Assembly (NCBI GenBank): GCA_018364485.1
Contig: JAGZLX010000005.1
Location: 1 to 50,033, forward strand
Reading direction: 5' to 3'
Source of the DNA: Granulicatella adiacens
GTDB taxonomy: Bacteria; Bacillota; Bacilli; Lactobacillales; Aerococcaceae
Length of the DNA stretch: 50,033 nucleotides
The notes beneath the pieces are model-generated. The model did no database searches. It was not told where the DNA came from and worked only from the letters and a program-made list of their open reading frames with translations. A program made the translations under genes and the position numbers. Below are positions 1 through 8,634 of this stretch, in pieces; position 1 is the first letter of the stretch; each line of letters begins with the position of its first letter.

Positions 1-454
1 TGCGATTAACCGCGTTACAAAAGTTGTAAAAGGTGGACGTCGTTTACGTTTTGCTGCTTTAGTAGTTGTCGGTGACCATAATGGACATGTTGGTTTCGGT
101 ACTGGTAAAGCTCAAGAAGTACCAGAAGCTATTCGTAAAGCTATTGAAGATGCTAAGAAAAACCTTATTGAAGTTCCAACTAGTGGTTCTACAATTCCTC
201 ACGAAGTTATCGGTCGCTTCTGCGGTGGTAACGTATTGTTAAAACCAGCTCAAGCCGGTTCAGGAATTGCAGCAGGTGGACCAGTTCGTGCCGTTGTTGA
301 ATTAGCAGGTATTTCAGACGTAACTTCAAAATCTTTAGGTTCAAACACACCAGTTAACATGGTTCGTGCTACAATCGAAGGATTAAAACAATTAAAACGT
401 GTTGAAGATGTTGCTGCATTACGTGGCAAATCAGTTGAAGAACTTTTAGGATAA
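1..454 (+). CDS. rpsE: 30S ribosomal protein S5, 5'-truncated by the window edge
   Basis: This is a component of the small ribosomal subunit that helps maintain decoding fidelity. The first complete codon in frame begins at base 2, and about 150 residues are readable up to the TAA at 452-454. They cover most of the S5 double-stranded-RNA-binding domain and the whole C-terminal domain, with recognisable blocks such as GDHNGHVGFGTGKAQEVPEA and PVRAVVELAGI. The start codon lies outside the window. It is followed 13 bases later by rpmD, as in the standard spc operon. The identification is secure from the protein and the gene order. Confidence 0.97.
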   Translation, partial: AINRVTKVVKGGRRLRFAALVVVGDHNGHVGFGTGKAQEVPEAIRKAIEDAKKNLIEVPTSGSTIPHEVIGRFCGGNVLLKPAQAGSGIAAGGPVRAVVELAGISDVTSKSLGSNTPVNMVRATIEGLKQLKRVEDVAALRGKSVEELLG

Positions 455-467
455 GGAGGACATTAAA

Positions 468-647
468 ATGGCAGAATTAAAGATTACTTTAAAGAAAAGC
501 TTGATTGGACGTCCTCAAAACCAAATCGATACTTGTAAAGCATTAGGCTTAACAAAAATTCGTTCAACAGTTGTTAAACCAGCTAACGTAGCTATCAAAG
601 GCATGGTTAACACAGTTTCACATTTAGTGGATGTTGAGGAAGTTTAA
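468..647 (+). CDS. rpmD: 50S ribosomal protein L30
   Basis: This 59-residue protein begins MAELKITLKKSLIGRPQNQ and is the normal length for bacterial L30. The ATG sits 7 bases after a GGAGGA ribosome binding site that overlaps the end of rpsE. It lies between rpsE and rplO, its usual place in the spc operon. The sequence shows the family's KxxLGL segment in the centre. L30 is a small large-subunit protein whose gene is easily missed because of its size. Confidence 0.97.
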   Translation: MAELKITLKKSLIGRPQNQIDTCKALGLTKIRSTVVKPANVAIKGMVNTVSHLVDVEEV

Positions 648-678
648 TTTAAAACTTATAAGAGGAGGTGCCCAGAAC

Positions 679-1119
679 ATGAAACTTCATGAATTACAAC
701 CAGCTGAAGGTTCACGTAAAGAACGTAACCGTGTTGGTAGAGGTCAAGGTTCAGGAAATGGTAAAACTGCTGGACGCGGAAGCAAAGGACAAAAAGCTCG
801 TTCAGGCGGTGGCGTTAGATTAGGATTCGAAGGTGGACAAACTCCATTATTCCGTCGTATTCCAAAACGTGGTTTCCAAAATATTAATCGTAAAGAATAT
901 GCAGTTGTAAATCTTGAAACATTAAACCGTTTTGAAGATGGTCAAGAAGTAACTGCGGCTGTACTAGTTGAGGCTGGTATCGTTAAAAACGAAAAAGACG
1001 GTATCAAAGTGTTAGCTAATGGTAAACTTGAACGCAAGTTAACTGTAAAAGCAAATAAATTCTCGCAAGCAGCAAAAGAAGCTATTGAAGCTGCAGGTGG
1101 AACTGTAGAGGTGATCTAA
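679..1119 (+). CDS. rplO: 50S ribosomal protein L15
   Basis: This 146-residue L15 begins MKLHELQPAEGSRKERNRVG. It has the family's glycine- and arginine-rich N-terminal extension (GRGQGSGNGKTAGRGSKGQK) that threads into 23S rRNA. An upstream in-frame ATG at 631 was rejected because it overlaps the end of rpmD, whereas the ATG at 679 has a good AGGAGGTG site 8 bases before it. The stop codon overlaps the start of secY by one base (TAATG), so the two genes are translationally coupled. Confidence 0.97.
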   Translation: MKLHELQPAEGSRKERNRVGRGQGSGNGKTAGRGSKGQKARSGGGVRLGFEGGQTPLFRRIPKRGFQNINRKEYAVVNLETLNRFEDGQEVTAAVLVEAGIVKNEKDGIKVLANGKLERKLTVKANKFSQAAKEAIEAAGGTVEVI

Positions 1120-2417
1120 TGTTCACTCTACTAAAGAATGCTGTTCAAATGAAAGATATTAGAAAACGACTATTATTTACATTGTCGATTCTAATTATCT
1201 TTCGTATTGGATCACAAGTAACTGTTCCTGGTGTAAATGCTGGAGCAATTCAAACATTTGCAACAACAGGAATTTTCGGATTGTTAAATACATTTAGTGG
1301 TGGGGCTTTATCAAACTTCTCATTATTCTCAATGGGAGTTTCGCCTTATATCACCGCATCCATTGTTGTCCAATTGTTACAAATGGATATTCTACCAACG
1401 TTCGTTGAGTGGTCTAAACAAGGGGAAGTTGGTCGTCGTAAATTAAATTCGGCAACTCGTTATTTAACAATTGTGATTGGATTTTTCCAAGCATATGCAA
1501 TTTCTTTTGGATTTAATGTTTGGTCGAACTATGGGTTAATTAACAACCCAGGGGTCAAAACATTCTTAATGATTGCACTTGTGTTAACAGCTGGTTCCAT
1601 GTTCCTAACATGGTTGGGAGATATGATTACCGTTAAGGGGATTGGTAACGGAGTTTCTGTTCTAATCTTCGCAGGTATTGTAGCAAGAATGCCACATGAT
1701 ATTTATGAATTCTATGTAAATCAAATTCAAGGTCGTACAGACACTGATTTGTATCGTGCAGTAGGATTCACAGTTGCATTAGTTGTAGCGATTGTTTTAG
1801 TCGTTATGTTAGTAGTATATATTGAACAAGCGCAACGTCGCCTACCAATCTCATACTCAAAACGTGCAACTGGTTCAAGTGAAACATCTTGGTTACCTTT
1901 AAAAATCAACTCTGCAGGGGTAATTCCGGTTATCTTTGCTAGTTCATTTATGACATTGCCATCAACTATTTTAAGTTTGTATGCAAAAGATCATAGTGAA
2001 TCTGGCTGGTACCAACTTGCCACTAACATTTTTGATTTTTCAAAACCTGCTGGTGCAACATTGTACACAGTGTTAATTGTTGTATTTACATTTTTCTATG
2101 CTTTCGTACAAGTAAACCCAGAGAAAGTAGCAGAAAACTTACAAAAATCAAGCGGATATATCTTAAGTGTCCGTCCTGGTAAAGATACAGAACAATTCGT
2201 TTCAGGTACTTTACTACGATTGAGTACAGTTGGTGCTCTTTATCTTGGTGGTATCTCAATCCTTCCAATGGTAGCTTCAGCATTATGGAACTTACCACGT
2301 GGATTGATGCTTGGTGGTACAAACCTTCTAATCGTTGTTGGGGTAGCGTTAGAGTTAAGCCGACAAATTGAAGGACGTACAATTAAACGTAAGTATAAAG
2401 GATTTATTGAGGAATAA
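1119..2417 (+). CDS. secY: Preprotein translocase subunit SecY
   Basis: This is the channel-forming subunit of the Sec translocon in the cytoplasmic membrane. The 432 residues are the usual Firmicutes length and show about ten hydrophobic segments. Family landmarks include the N-terminal DIRKRLLFTLSILIIFRIGS segment and the cytoplasmic loop containing RRLPISYSKR. The start overlaps the rplO stop by one base. secY within the ribosomal operon, just before adk, is the standard arrangement in Bacilli. Confidence 0.98.
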   Translation: MFTLLKNAVQMKDIRKRLLFTLSILIIFRIGSQVTVPGVNAGAIQTFATTGIFGLLNTFSGGALSNFSLFSMGVSPYITASIVVQLLQMDILPTFVEWSKQGEVGRRKLNSATRYLTIVIGFFQAYAISFGFNVWSNYGLINNPGVKTFLMIALVLTAGSMFLTWLGDMITVKGIGNGVSVLIFAGIVARMPHDIYEFYVNQIQGRTDTDLYRAVGFTVALVVAIVLVVMLVVYIEQAQRRLPISYSKRATGSSETSWLPLKINSAGVIPVIFASSFMTLPSTILSLYAKDHSESGWYQLATNIFDFSKPAGATLYTVLIVVFTFFYAFVQVNPEKVAENLQKSSGYILSVRPGKDTEQFVSGTLLRLSTVGALYLGGISILPMVASALWNLPRGLMLGGTNLLIVVGVALELSRQIEGRTIKRKYKGFIEE

Positions 2418-2419
2418 TG

Positions 2420-2462
2420 GAAGAAATTGACAAGATGCAGCAATGCGTTTTGTCAGTTCTTC
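2420..2462 (+). other. Hairpin between secY and adk
   Basis: GAAGAA and TTGACAA (from 2420) can pair with TTGTCA and GTTCTTC ending at 2462, giving a stem of about 12 pairs with a small bulge and a 15-nt loop. No U-run follows, so it is not a standard intrinsic terminator. It may be an RNA-processing or stabilising element within the operon. The function is inference; the pairing is visible. Confidence 0.45.
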
Positions 2463-2485
2463 AATTATGATTCTAGGAGGCAACT

Positions 2486-3139
2486 ATGAACATTATCTTA
2501 ATGGGTCTACCTGGTGCAGGTAAAGGTACTCAAGCAGAAAAAATCGTTGCTACATACGGAATTCCACATATTTCAACAGGAGATATGTTCCGTGCTGCTA
2601 TGCAACAAGAAACTGAATTAGGTCTTAAAGCTAAATCATTCATGGATAAAGGCGAATTAGTACCTGATGAAGTAACTAACGGCATTGTAAAGGAACGTTT
2701 ACAACAAGCCGATACAGAAAAAGGATTCTTATTGGACGGTTTCCCACGTACTCAAGCACAAGCGGAAGCACTTGATAAAATCTTAGCGGAATTAAACCGC
2801 TCAATCGATGCAGTAATTAACATCGAAGTGAACCCAGATATCTTAATGCAACGTCTAACAGGAAGAATTATTTGTCGTAACTGTGGTGCAACTTACCACA
2901 AAACAAATAATCCACCTAAAGTAGAAGGTACATGTGATCGTTGTGGTTCTCATGATTTCTATCAACGTGAAGACGACAAGCCTGAAACGGTGGAAAATCG
3001 AATTCAAATTAACATTGAACAATCAAAACCAATCTTAAACTACTATAATGCAAAAGGCTTATTACGTAATGTAGATGGAGAAAGCGGCATTGACAATCTA
3101 TTCAAAACGATTCAATCAATTATGGGCGAACCTCGCTAG
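2486..3139 (+). CDS. adk: Adenylate kinase, zinc-binding form
   Basis: Catalyses ATP + AMP to 2 ADP in the cytoplasm. The 217 residues begin with the P-loop MGLPGAGKGTQA (residues 5-16) and contain the lid-domain zinc-finger-like pattern CRNCGATYH followed by CDRCG. Gram-positive enzymes use these cysteines to bind zinc. The ATG follows TAGGAGG by five bases. In Bacillus the map gene (methionine aminopeptidase) lies between adk and infA. It is absent here. Confidence 0.98.
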   Translation: MNIILMGLPGAGKGTQAEKIVATYGIPHISTGDMFRAAMQQETELGLKAKSFMDKGELVPDEVTNGIVKERLQQADTEKGFLLDGFPRTQAQAEALDKILAELNRSIDAVINIEVNPDILMQRLTGRIICRNCGATYHKTNNPPKVEGTCDRCGSHDFYQREDDKPETVENRIQINIEQSKPILNYYNAKGLLRNVDGESGIDNLFKTIQSIMGEPR

Positions 3140-3154
3140 GCTCTGCCAGTTATC

Positions 3155-3184
3155 TTGCAATTATGGTAGCTAAAATGGTATACT
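3155..3184 (+). promoter_or_regulatory. Probable internal promoter before infA
   Basis: TTGCAA (3155-3160) and TATACT (3179-3184) are separated by 18 bases in the 117-bp gap after adk. This gap is the widest in the first half of the ribosomal cluster, and an internal promoter would let infA-rplQ be transcribed partly independently of the spc genes. Confidence 0.5.
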
Positions 3185-3256
3185 AAAAAAGTTAGATAAC
3201 GGTAGAAGTCCGTCAAATAATCCGTAAAAACTTTTTACAAGTGAGGAGGATAAGAC

Positions 3257-3475
3257 ATGGCAAAGGAAGACGTAATTGAAATTGAAGGTATTGTTAATGA
3301 GACATTACCAAATGCGATGTTCAAGGTCGAACTTGAAAACGGTCATGAGGTTTTAGCGCATGTATCTGGTAAAATCCGGATGCACTACATTAAAATTTTA
3401 CCGGGCGATAAAGTAACGGTTGAATTATCACCGTACGACTTAACGCGCGGAAGAATCACGTATCGCTTCAAATAA
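3257..3475 (+). CDS. infA: Translation initiation factor IF-1
   Basis: This 72-residue protein has a single S1/OB-fold domain. It starts MAKEDVIEIEGIVNETLPNA and ends with the family's SPYDLTRGRITYRFK. IF-1 occupies the ribosomal A site during initiation. The ATG lies 8 bases after a GAGGAGGA site. Length, sequence and position before rpmJ all match the family. Confidence 0.98.
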   Translation: MAKEDVIEIEGIVNETLPNAMFKVELENGHEVLAHVSGKIRMHYIKILPGDKVTVELSPYDLTRGRITYRFK

Positions 3476-3511
3476 TGGACTCCGTTAATGAAATAGAGGA
3501 GGGAAACATAA

Positions 3512-3625
3512 ATGAAAGTTAGAGCATCAGTAAAACCAATTTGCGAAAAATGTAAAGTAATTAAACGCAATGGTAAAGTTATGGTGATTTGTCAAAATCC
3601 CAAACATAAACAACGTCAAGGATAA
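3512..3625 (+). CDS. rpmJ: 50S ribosomal protein L36
   Basis: This 37-residue protein reads MKVRASVKPICEKCKVIKRN and then CQNPKHKQRQG. It carries the C-x2-C ... C-x4-H pattern of the zinc-ribbon (C+) form of L36. A GAGGAGGG site lies 8 bases upstream. It sits between infA and rpsM, the universal place for rpmJ. Confidence 0.97.
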   Translation: MKVRASVKPICEKCKVIKRNGKVMVICQNPKHKQRQG

Positions 3626-3648
3626 TATATAAGGAGGTACTCATTAGT

Positions 3649-4014
3649 ATGGCTCGTATTGCAGGTGTGGATATTCCACGTGAAAAACGTGTTGTTATTT
3701 CTTTAACCTATATTTACGGTATCGGTATTACTACTTCAAAACAAATCTTAGCAGCTGCTAACGTTAGTGAAGATACTCGTGTTCGCGATTTATCGAACGA
3801 TGAGTTAGACCGTATCCGTGCTGAAGTGGATAAACTAAAAATTGAAGGTGACTTACGTCGTGAAGTGAACTTAAACATCAAACGCTTGATGGAAATTGGT
3901 TCATACCGTGGAGTTCGCCACCGTCGTGGTTTACCAGTTCGTGGTCAAAATACAAAAAATAATGCTCGTACTCGTAAAGGCCCAGCTAAGGCCATTGCAG
4001 GTAAGAAAAAATAA
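3649..4014 (+). CDS. rpsM: 30S ribosomal protein S13
   Basis: This 121-residue small-subunit head protein begins MARIAGVDIPREKRVVISLT. Its C-terminal tail is basic and contacts P-site tRNA (RGQNTKNNARTRKGP). The normal length, AAGGAGGT ribosome binding site and position before rpsK leave no doubt. Confidence 0.98.
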   Translation: MARIAGVDIPREKRVVISLTYIYGIGITTSKQILAAANVSEDTRVRDLSNDELDRIRAEVDKLKIEGDLRREVNLNIKRLMEIGSYRGVRHRRGLPVRGQNTKNNARTRKGPAKAIAGKKK

Positions 4015-4040
4015 TTAGAGAAGAAGGAGGTTAATTCTTC

Positions 4041-4427
4041 ATGGCAAAGAAAGTTGTACGCAAACGCCGCGTGAAAAAGAATATTGAATCTGGTGTAGCA
4101 CACATCCGTTCAACATTTAATAATACAATTGTTATGATTACAGACGTTCATGGTAATGCTATTTCATGGTCTTCTGCAGGTGCTTTAGGATTTAAAGGTT
4201 CTAAAAAATCAACACCATTTGCTGCTCAAATGGCTGCTGAATCTGCTGCAAAAGGTTCAATGGAGCATGGAATGAAAACTGTAGAAGTTTCTGTTAAAGG
4301 TCCTGGTTCAGGTCGTGAAGCTGCTATTCGTTCATTACAAGCTACTGGATTAGAAGTGACAGCAATTCGTGACGTAACACCAATCCCTCATAATGGATGT
4401 CGTCCTCCAAAACGCCGTCGTGTGTAA
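4041..4427 (+). CDS. rpsK: 30S ribosomal protein S11
   Basis: This 128-residue S11 is part of the platform of the small subunit. The conserved HIRSTFNNTIVMITD block is near residue 25, and the C-terminal PHNGCRPPKRRRV tail is present. It follows rpsM by 26 bases with a GAAGGAGG site. A weak hairpin (GATTGT at 4430 with ACAATC at 4455) lies between its stop and rpoA. Confidence 0.98.
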   Translation: MAKKVVRKRRVKKNIESGVAHIRSTFNNTIVMITDVHGNAISWSSAGALGFKGSKKSTPFAAQMAAESAAKGSMEHGMKTVEVSVKGPGSGREAAIRSLQATGLEVTAIRDVTPIPHNGCRPPKRRRV

Positions 4428-4496
4428 TGGATTGTTATTGTTGAATTTTGTCGGACAATCGCACATTGAACGTACGTTTTGAAAGGGGTAAATAAC

Positions 4497-5444
4497 ATGA
4501 TCGAAATTGAAAAACCAAAAATTGAAACGATCGAAATCAGCGAAGATGCAAAGTTTGGTAAATTCGTTGTTGAGCCACTTGAACGCGGTTATGGTACTAC
4601 CTTAGGGAACTCATTACGCCGAATCTTATTATCGTCACTCCCTGGTACTGCAGTAACAGATATCCAAATGGATGGCGTTTTACATGAATTTTCAACAATA
4701 GATGGCGTGGTTGAAGACGTAGCTGCAATCATTTTAAACATTAAAAAAATTGCATTGAAGTCTTTCACTGAAGATGAAAATAAAGTATTAGAAATTGATG
4801 TTAAAGGTCCAGCGGTAGTAACTGCAGGCGATATCAAACATGATAGCGACATTCAAGTTCTAAACCCTGATTTATATATCTGTACAGTAGCTGAAGGATA
4901 TCGCTTCCATGTTCGTATGAACGCTAAAAATGGTCGTGGATATGTTCGCTCTGACTACAATAAATCTGATAATATGCCAATTGGTGTAATCCCAATTGAT
5001 TCTATTTATACTCCGATTAGTAAAGTGAACTACCAAGTCGAAAACACTCGTATTGGTCAAAAAAATATTTATGATAAACTAACTCTTGATGTATGGACAG
5101 ATGGTTCTATCGCTCCTCAAGATGCTGTTAGTTTAGCGGCTCGTATCTTAACAGAGCACTTAAATATCTTTGTTAATTTAACAAATGAAGCACATCCTAT
5201 GGAAATCATGGTCGAAAAAGAAGAAACTCAAAAAGAACGTCTTCTTGAAATGACTATTGAAGAACTAGATTTATCAGTTCGTTCATATAACTGCTTAAAA
5301 CGTGCTGGAATCAACACAGTACATGAATTAACAAGCAAGTCTGAAGCGGAAATGATCAAAGTTCGTAACTTAGGTCGTAAATCGCTTGAAGAAGTGAAAC
5401 AAAAATTAATCGATTTAAATTTAGACTTACGTCGTGAAGACTAA
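4497..5444 (+). CDS. rpoA: DNA-directed RNA polymerase subunit alpha
   Basis: This 315-residue subunit nucleates RNA polymerase assembly and contacts UP elements and activators. The N-terminal assembly domain includes ERGYGTTLGNSLRRILLSSL, and the C-terminal DNA-binding domain includes LKRAGINTVHELTSKSEAEM. An in-frame TTG at 4479 could add six residues. The ATG at 4497 is preferred because GAAAGGGG lies 9 bases before it and the product then begins MIEIEKPKIE, as in relatives. Confidence 0.98.
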   Translation: MIEIEKPKIETIEISEDAKFGKFVVEPLERGYGTTLGNSLRRILLSSLPGTAVTDIQMDGVLHEFSTIDGVVEDVAAIILNIKKIALKSFTEDENKVLEIDVKGPAVVTAGDIKHDSDIQVLNPDLYICTVAEGYRFHVRMNAKNGRGYVRSDYNKSDNMPIGVIPIDSIYTPISKVNYQVENTRIGQKNIYDKLTLDVWTDGSIAPQDAVSLAARILTEHLNIFVNLTNEAHPMEIMVEKEETQKERLLEMTIEELDLSVRSYNCLKRAGINTVHELTSKSEAEMIKVRNLGRKSLEEVKQKLIDLNLDLRRED

Positions 5445-5475
5445 TAGAAACTCTTAAGAAGGAGGAATATTAAAA

Positions 5476-5856
5476 ATGGCTTATCGTAAATTAGGACGTA
5501 CAAGTTCACAACGTAAAGCGTTATTACGTGACTTGACAACTGACTTAATTATTAACGAACGTATCGTTACAACTGAAGCTCGTGCTAAAGAAATCCGTTC
5601 TACTGTAGAAAAAATGATTACTTTAGGTAAACGTGGTGACTTACATGCTCGCCGTCAAGCAGCTGCATTTGTACGTAACGAAGTAGCAGATGTTCGTGAA
5701 GAAGGCGAATCAATCGTTGTTGAAACAGCGTTACAAAAATTATTTAATGATTTAGCATCACGTTACAGCGAACGTCAAGGTGGATACACTCGTATTCTTA
5801 AAACTGAACCTCGTCGTGGCGATGCTGCACCAATGGTTATCATTGAATTAGTTTAA
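5476..5856 (+). CDS. rplQ: 50S ribosomal protein L17
   Basis: This 126-residue protein begins MAYRKLGRTSSQRKALLRDL, the L17 signature. An AAGGAGGA site lies 9 bases upstream. It is the last ribosomal protein gene of this cluster. The following 237-bp gap holds several hairpins, including terminator-like ones, before the ECF genes. Confidence 0.98.
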   Translation: MAYRKLGRTSSQRKALLRDLTTDLIINERIVTTEARAKEIRSTVEKMITLGKRGDLHARRQAAAFVRNEVADVREEGESIVVETALQKLFNDLASRYSERQGGYTRILKTEPRRGDAAPMVIIELV

Positions 5857-5867
5857 TAAACATTCAA

Positions 5868-6060
5868 TCGAACACTTTTCGATGGTTGAAAAGAGCGTCA
5901 TGATGGTAATAATCATCTTGCTTATAAGATGGAAAGTCTGGGGCTACTGAAAAGTAGCCTTATTCTTTCTCAGATTATTTAGTCTAGCTCGTTGTTTTCC
6001 CGCCGAAGCTTTTTGGCGGGAGAGCACTTCATCATGAAAAAGTGTGTTTTTTTATATATA
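5868..6060 (+). other. Hairpin-rich gap between rplQ and ecfA1 with two terminator-like stems
   Basis: Several stems follow one another. CATCTT (5914) with AAGATG (5926) competes with ATGAT (5900) and ATCAT (5912). GGCTAC (5942) pairs with GTAGCC (5954) and is followed by TTATTCTTT. CCCGCC (5999) pairs with GGCGGG (6015). CACTT (6025) pairs with AAGTG (6040) and is followed by seven Ts from 6047. The first and last GC or U-tailed stems would serve as terminators for the ribosomal operon. The overlap of the 5900-5931 stems would also allow attenuation of ecfA1A2T, which is inference. Confidence 0.55.
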
Positions 6061-6093
6061 CATATTTTTGATACATAGGAAAAAGGAAAAGGG

Positions 6094-6945
6094 GTGTCCC
6101 CGTTGCAATCAACAATTATTGAGTTAAATAATATCCATTATCGTTATCATGAAGAGGATGAGCGTGAAGCGTTGGCAGGAGTATCCTTAAAGGTCGAACG
6201 CGGTGAATGGTTAGCCATCATTGGGCATAATGGTTCTGGGAAATCAACATTAGCCAAAGTCATGAATGGACTTATCGAAGCAGGTAGTGGAGAAGTTCTG
6301 ATTAATGGTGTTGTTTTAAATGATGAGACCGTATATGACGCTAGACGTGCGGTTGGTATGGTTTTTCAAAATCCAGATAATCAATTTGTTGGGACAACGG
6401 TGGAAGACGACATCGCCTTCGGATTAGAAAATATCGGGCTCCCACGAGAAGAAATGATTGAACGTGTGACTCGCGTTCTTGAAATGGTAAAAATGAGTGA
6501 CTTTAGAACGAAGGAACCTGCACGACTATCAGGAGGTCAAAAGCAACGTGTAGCGATTGCTGGTGTGACGGCATTAGAACCTTCTGTCATTATTCTTGAT
6601 GAAGCTACTTCTATGCTTGATCCTAAGGGGCGCATGGAAGTTATCGGGACGATTCAAAAGTTACACAAAGAGAAAAATATTACGGTCATTTCGATTACAC
6701 ATGATTTAGATGAAGCAGCACAAGCAGACCGAATTGTGTTAATGGAACAAGGTCAAATTCAACAAATCGGGACTCCTGAAGAAATCTTCAAATTAGGTAC
6801 GAAGCTTGTTGAAAAGGGACTCGATGTGCCGTTTGCAGAGAAATTAATCGAAGTACTTCGCGAAAAGGGATTGGAAGTTCCTGAAGCGTATCTTGATGAA
6901 GAAGGGTTGGTGGAATGGTTATGGACATCCGTTTTAACGAAGTAA
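6094..6945 (+). CDS. ecfA1: ECF transporter ATP-binding subunit EcfA1
   Basis: One of the two ATPases of the energy-coupling-factor module that powers uptake of vitamins and metals bound by separate S subunits. Walker A is GHNGSGKST at residues 44-52, the ABC signature LSGGQKQRV is near 150, and Walker B with VIILDEATSMLDP follows. Starts compete: a GTG at 6094 or a TTG at 6103. The TTG sits six bases after AAGGGGTG and would shorten the product by three residues. It overlaps ecfA2. Gene order ecfA1-ecfA2-ecfT-truA is typical for Bacilli. Confidence 0.95.
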   Translation: MSPLQSTIIELNNIHYRYHEEDEREALAGVSLKVERGEWLAIIGHNGSGKSTLAKVMNGLIEAGSGEVLINGVVLNDETVYDARRAVGMVFQNPDNQFVGTTVEDDIAFGLENIGLPREEMIERVTRVLEMVKMSDFRTKEPARLSGGQKQRVAIAGVTALEPSVIILDEATSMLDPKGRMEVIGTIQKLHKEKNITVISITHDLDEAAQADRIVLMEQGQIQQIGTPEEIFKLGTKLVEKGLDVPFAEKLIEVLREKGLEVPEAYLDEEGLVEWLWTSVLTK

Positions 6946-7796
6946 ATTTCGCATACCAAGCAAACACACCTTTTGAAACACGTGCGCTATTTGATGTGAA
7001 CTTTAATATCCCATCAGGAAAGTACACGGCTATCATCGGACATACAGGCTCTGGGAAATCGACTATTTTACAACACTTAAATGCGTTACTGAAACCAACA
7101 TCGGGTACGGTGGAACTTGGGGACCGTGTAGTTGATTCTGAAACGAGCAATAAAGACTTGAAGCCACTGCGCCAAAAAGTCGGTATCGTATTCCAGTTTC
7201 CGGAATCACAACTCTTCGAAGAAACGGTTGAAAAAGATATTGCTTTTGGGCCAAAGAACTTCGGAGCAAGTGAAGAAGAAGCAAATCAGCTAGCGAAAGA
7301 AACTCTAAAAATCGTGGGACTTCCTGAAGAGGTCTTACATAAGTCACCATTTGATTTATCTGGGGGACAAATGCGACGTGTAGCGATTGCTGGCGTGTTA
7401 GCGATGCAACCAGAAGTATTAGTCTTAGACGAACCAACAGCGGGATTAGACCCTAAAGGACGCTTTGAGATGATGGAGATGTTTGCGCAACTCCAACGCG
7501 AAAAAGGCATTACAATCGTCCTTGTAACACACCAAATGAACGACGTTAGCGATTATGCGGATTACGTGATTGTGTGTGAAAAGGGTACTGTTGTAAAAAC
7601 GGGAACTCCTGAAGAAGTATTTGCTGATGCTACTTGGTTACAAGAAAAACAACTAGGCTTGCCTTCGACTGTTCAATTTGTCGAAAAGCTAAAAGCAAAA
7701 GGATTTCAAACAGACGCTCGTCCAATGAACCTTGACGCTTTAGCTGACTTACTTGTATCACATTCGAAAAACGGAGGTGACACAAGTGCTCGATAA
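6921..7796 (+). CDS. ecfA2: ECF transporter ATP-binding subunit EcfA2
   Basis: This is the second ATPase of the ECF module. It has Walker A GHTGSGKST (near residue 40), signature LSGGQMRRVAIAG and Walker B VLVLDEPTAGLDP. The ATG at 6921 is favoured over an in-frame ATG at 6915 because GGTGGA at 6909-6914 is then six bases away and the product begins MDIRFNEVNF, the family's usual start. It overlaps the end of ecfA1 by 25 bases and the start of ecfT by 11, so translation is coupled. Confidence 0.95.
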   Translation: MDIRFNEVNFAYQANTPFETRALFDVNFNIPSGKYTAIIGHTGSGKSTILQHLNALLKPTSGTVELGDRVVDSETSNKDLKPLRQKVGIVFQFPESQLFEETVEKDIAFGPKNFGASEEEANQLAKETLKIVGLPEEVLHKSPFDLSGGQMRRVAIAGVLAMQPEVLVLDEPTAGLDPKGRFEMMEMFAQLQREKGITIVLVTHQMNDVSDYADYVIVCEKGTVVKTGTPEEVFADATWLQEKQLGLPSTVQFVEKLKAKGFQTDARPMNLDALADLLVSHSKNGGDTSAR

Positions 7797-8583
7797 ACTT
7801 ATTTTAGGTCGCTACTTACAAGGCGATTCATGGATTCATAAACTCGATCCAAGAACAAAATTAATTGGAACATTTGCATTCGTGTTAGTCATCTTCCTAG
7901 CGAATAACTGGGTGACCTATGGCTTATTAATCGCTTATACACTGATTGCATTACTCTTATCCAAGATTCCATTAGGTTTCTTCTGGAAAGGAATTAAACC
8001 GTTAATTTGGGTGATTCTATTTACGGTAGCACTCCAAATCTTGTTTACAAGCGGTGGAGACGTCTACTTCCAATGGGGATTCATTCAAGTAACGTCTGAA
8101 GGGATTATTAATGCGGTATTCATCTTCTTACGTTTCGTATTAATTATCTCGTTCTCAACGCTATTAACACTAACAACCGCACCATTACAATTAACGGATG
8201 CGATTGAAGCAGTGATGAAACCGTTAGCGGTTGTAAAATTCCCAGTGCATGAAGTGGCATTAATGTTATCCATTGCACTGCGTTTTGTACCAACATTAAT
8301 GGACGAAGCACAAAAAATCATGAACGCGCAACGAGCACGTGGGGTTGATTTTGGAGAAGGAAATCTCTTCGAACAAATGAAGGCGATTATCCCAATCTTA
8401 ATTCCGCTGTTTGTTAGCTCATTAAACCGCGCAGAAGACTTGGCAACAGCCATGGAAGCACGTGGATACCAAGGCGGAGATGGACGTAGTAAGTACCGTG
8501 TTCTGAACTATGAAATGCGTGATGCCATTGCGGGATTATCCCTTGTGGCCGTAACGATTTTATTATTTGTATTAAAAGCATAA
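7786..8583 (+). CDS. ecfT: ECF transporter transmembrane subunit EcfT
   Basis: This membrane scaffold of the ECF module couples ATP hydrolysis by EcfA1A2 to toppling of the S component. The 265 residues show about five membrane segments. The two coupling-helix motifs have the AxRARG form, seen as QRARGVD and MEARGYQG. GTG at 7786 is chosen because GGAGGTGA lies 5 bases upstream, giving MLDKLILGRY and the same length as the Bacillus protein. A longer frame begins upstream with a TTG. Confidence 0.95.
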   Translation: MLDKLILGRYLQGDSWIHKLDPRTKLIGTFAFVLVIFLANNWVTYGLLIAYTLIALLLSKIPLGFFWKGIKPLIWVILFTVALQILFTSGGDVYFQWGFIQVTSEGIINAVFIFLRFVLIISFSTLLTLTTAPLQLTDAIEAVMKPLAVVKFPVHEVALMLSIALRFVPTLMDEAQKIMNAQRARGVDFGEGNLFEQMKAIIPILIPLFVSSLNRAEDLATAMEARGYQGGDGRSKYRVLNYEMRDAIAGLSLVAVTILLFVLKA

Positions 8584-8592
8584 AAAAATAAG

Positions 8593-8618
8593 GAGCTTGA
8601 CTTGTCAAGCTCTTTTTT
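8593..8618 (+). terminator. Intrinsic terminator after ecfT
   Basis: GAGCTTGAC (8593-8601) and GTCAAGCTC (8604-8612) form a perfect stem followed directly by six Ts. It stands only 17 bases before truA, so read-through or a nearby start must serve truA. Confidence 0.85.
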
Positions 8619-8634
8619 GAAAGAAGGGAAAAGG

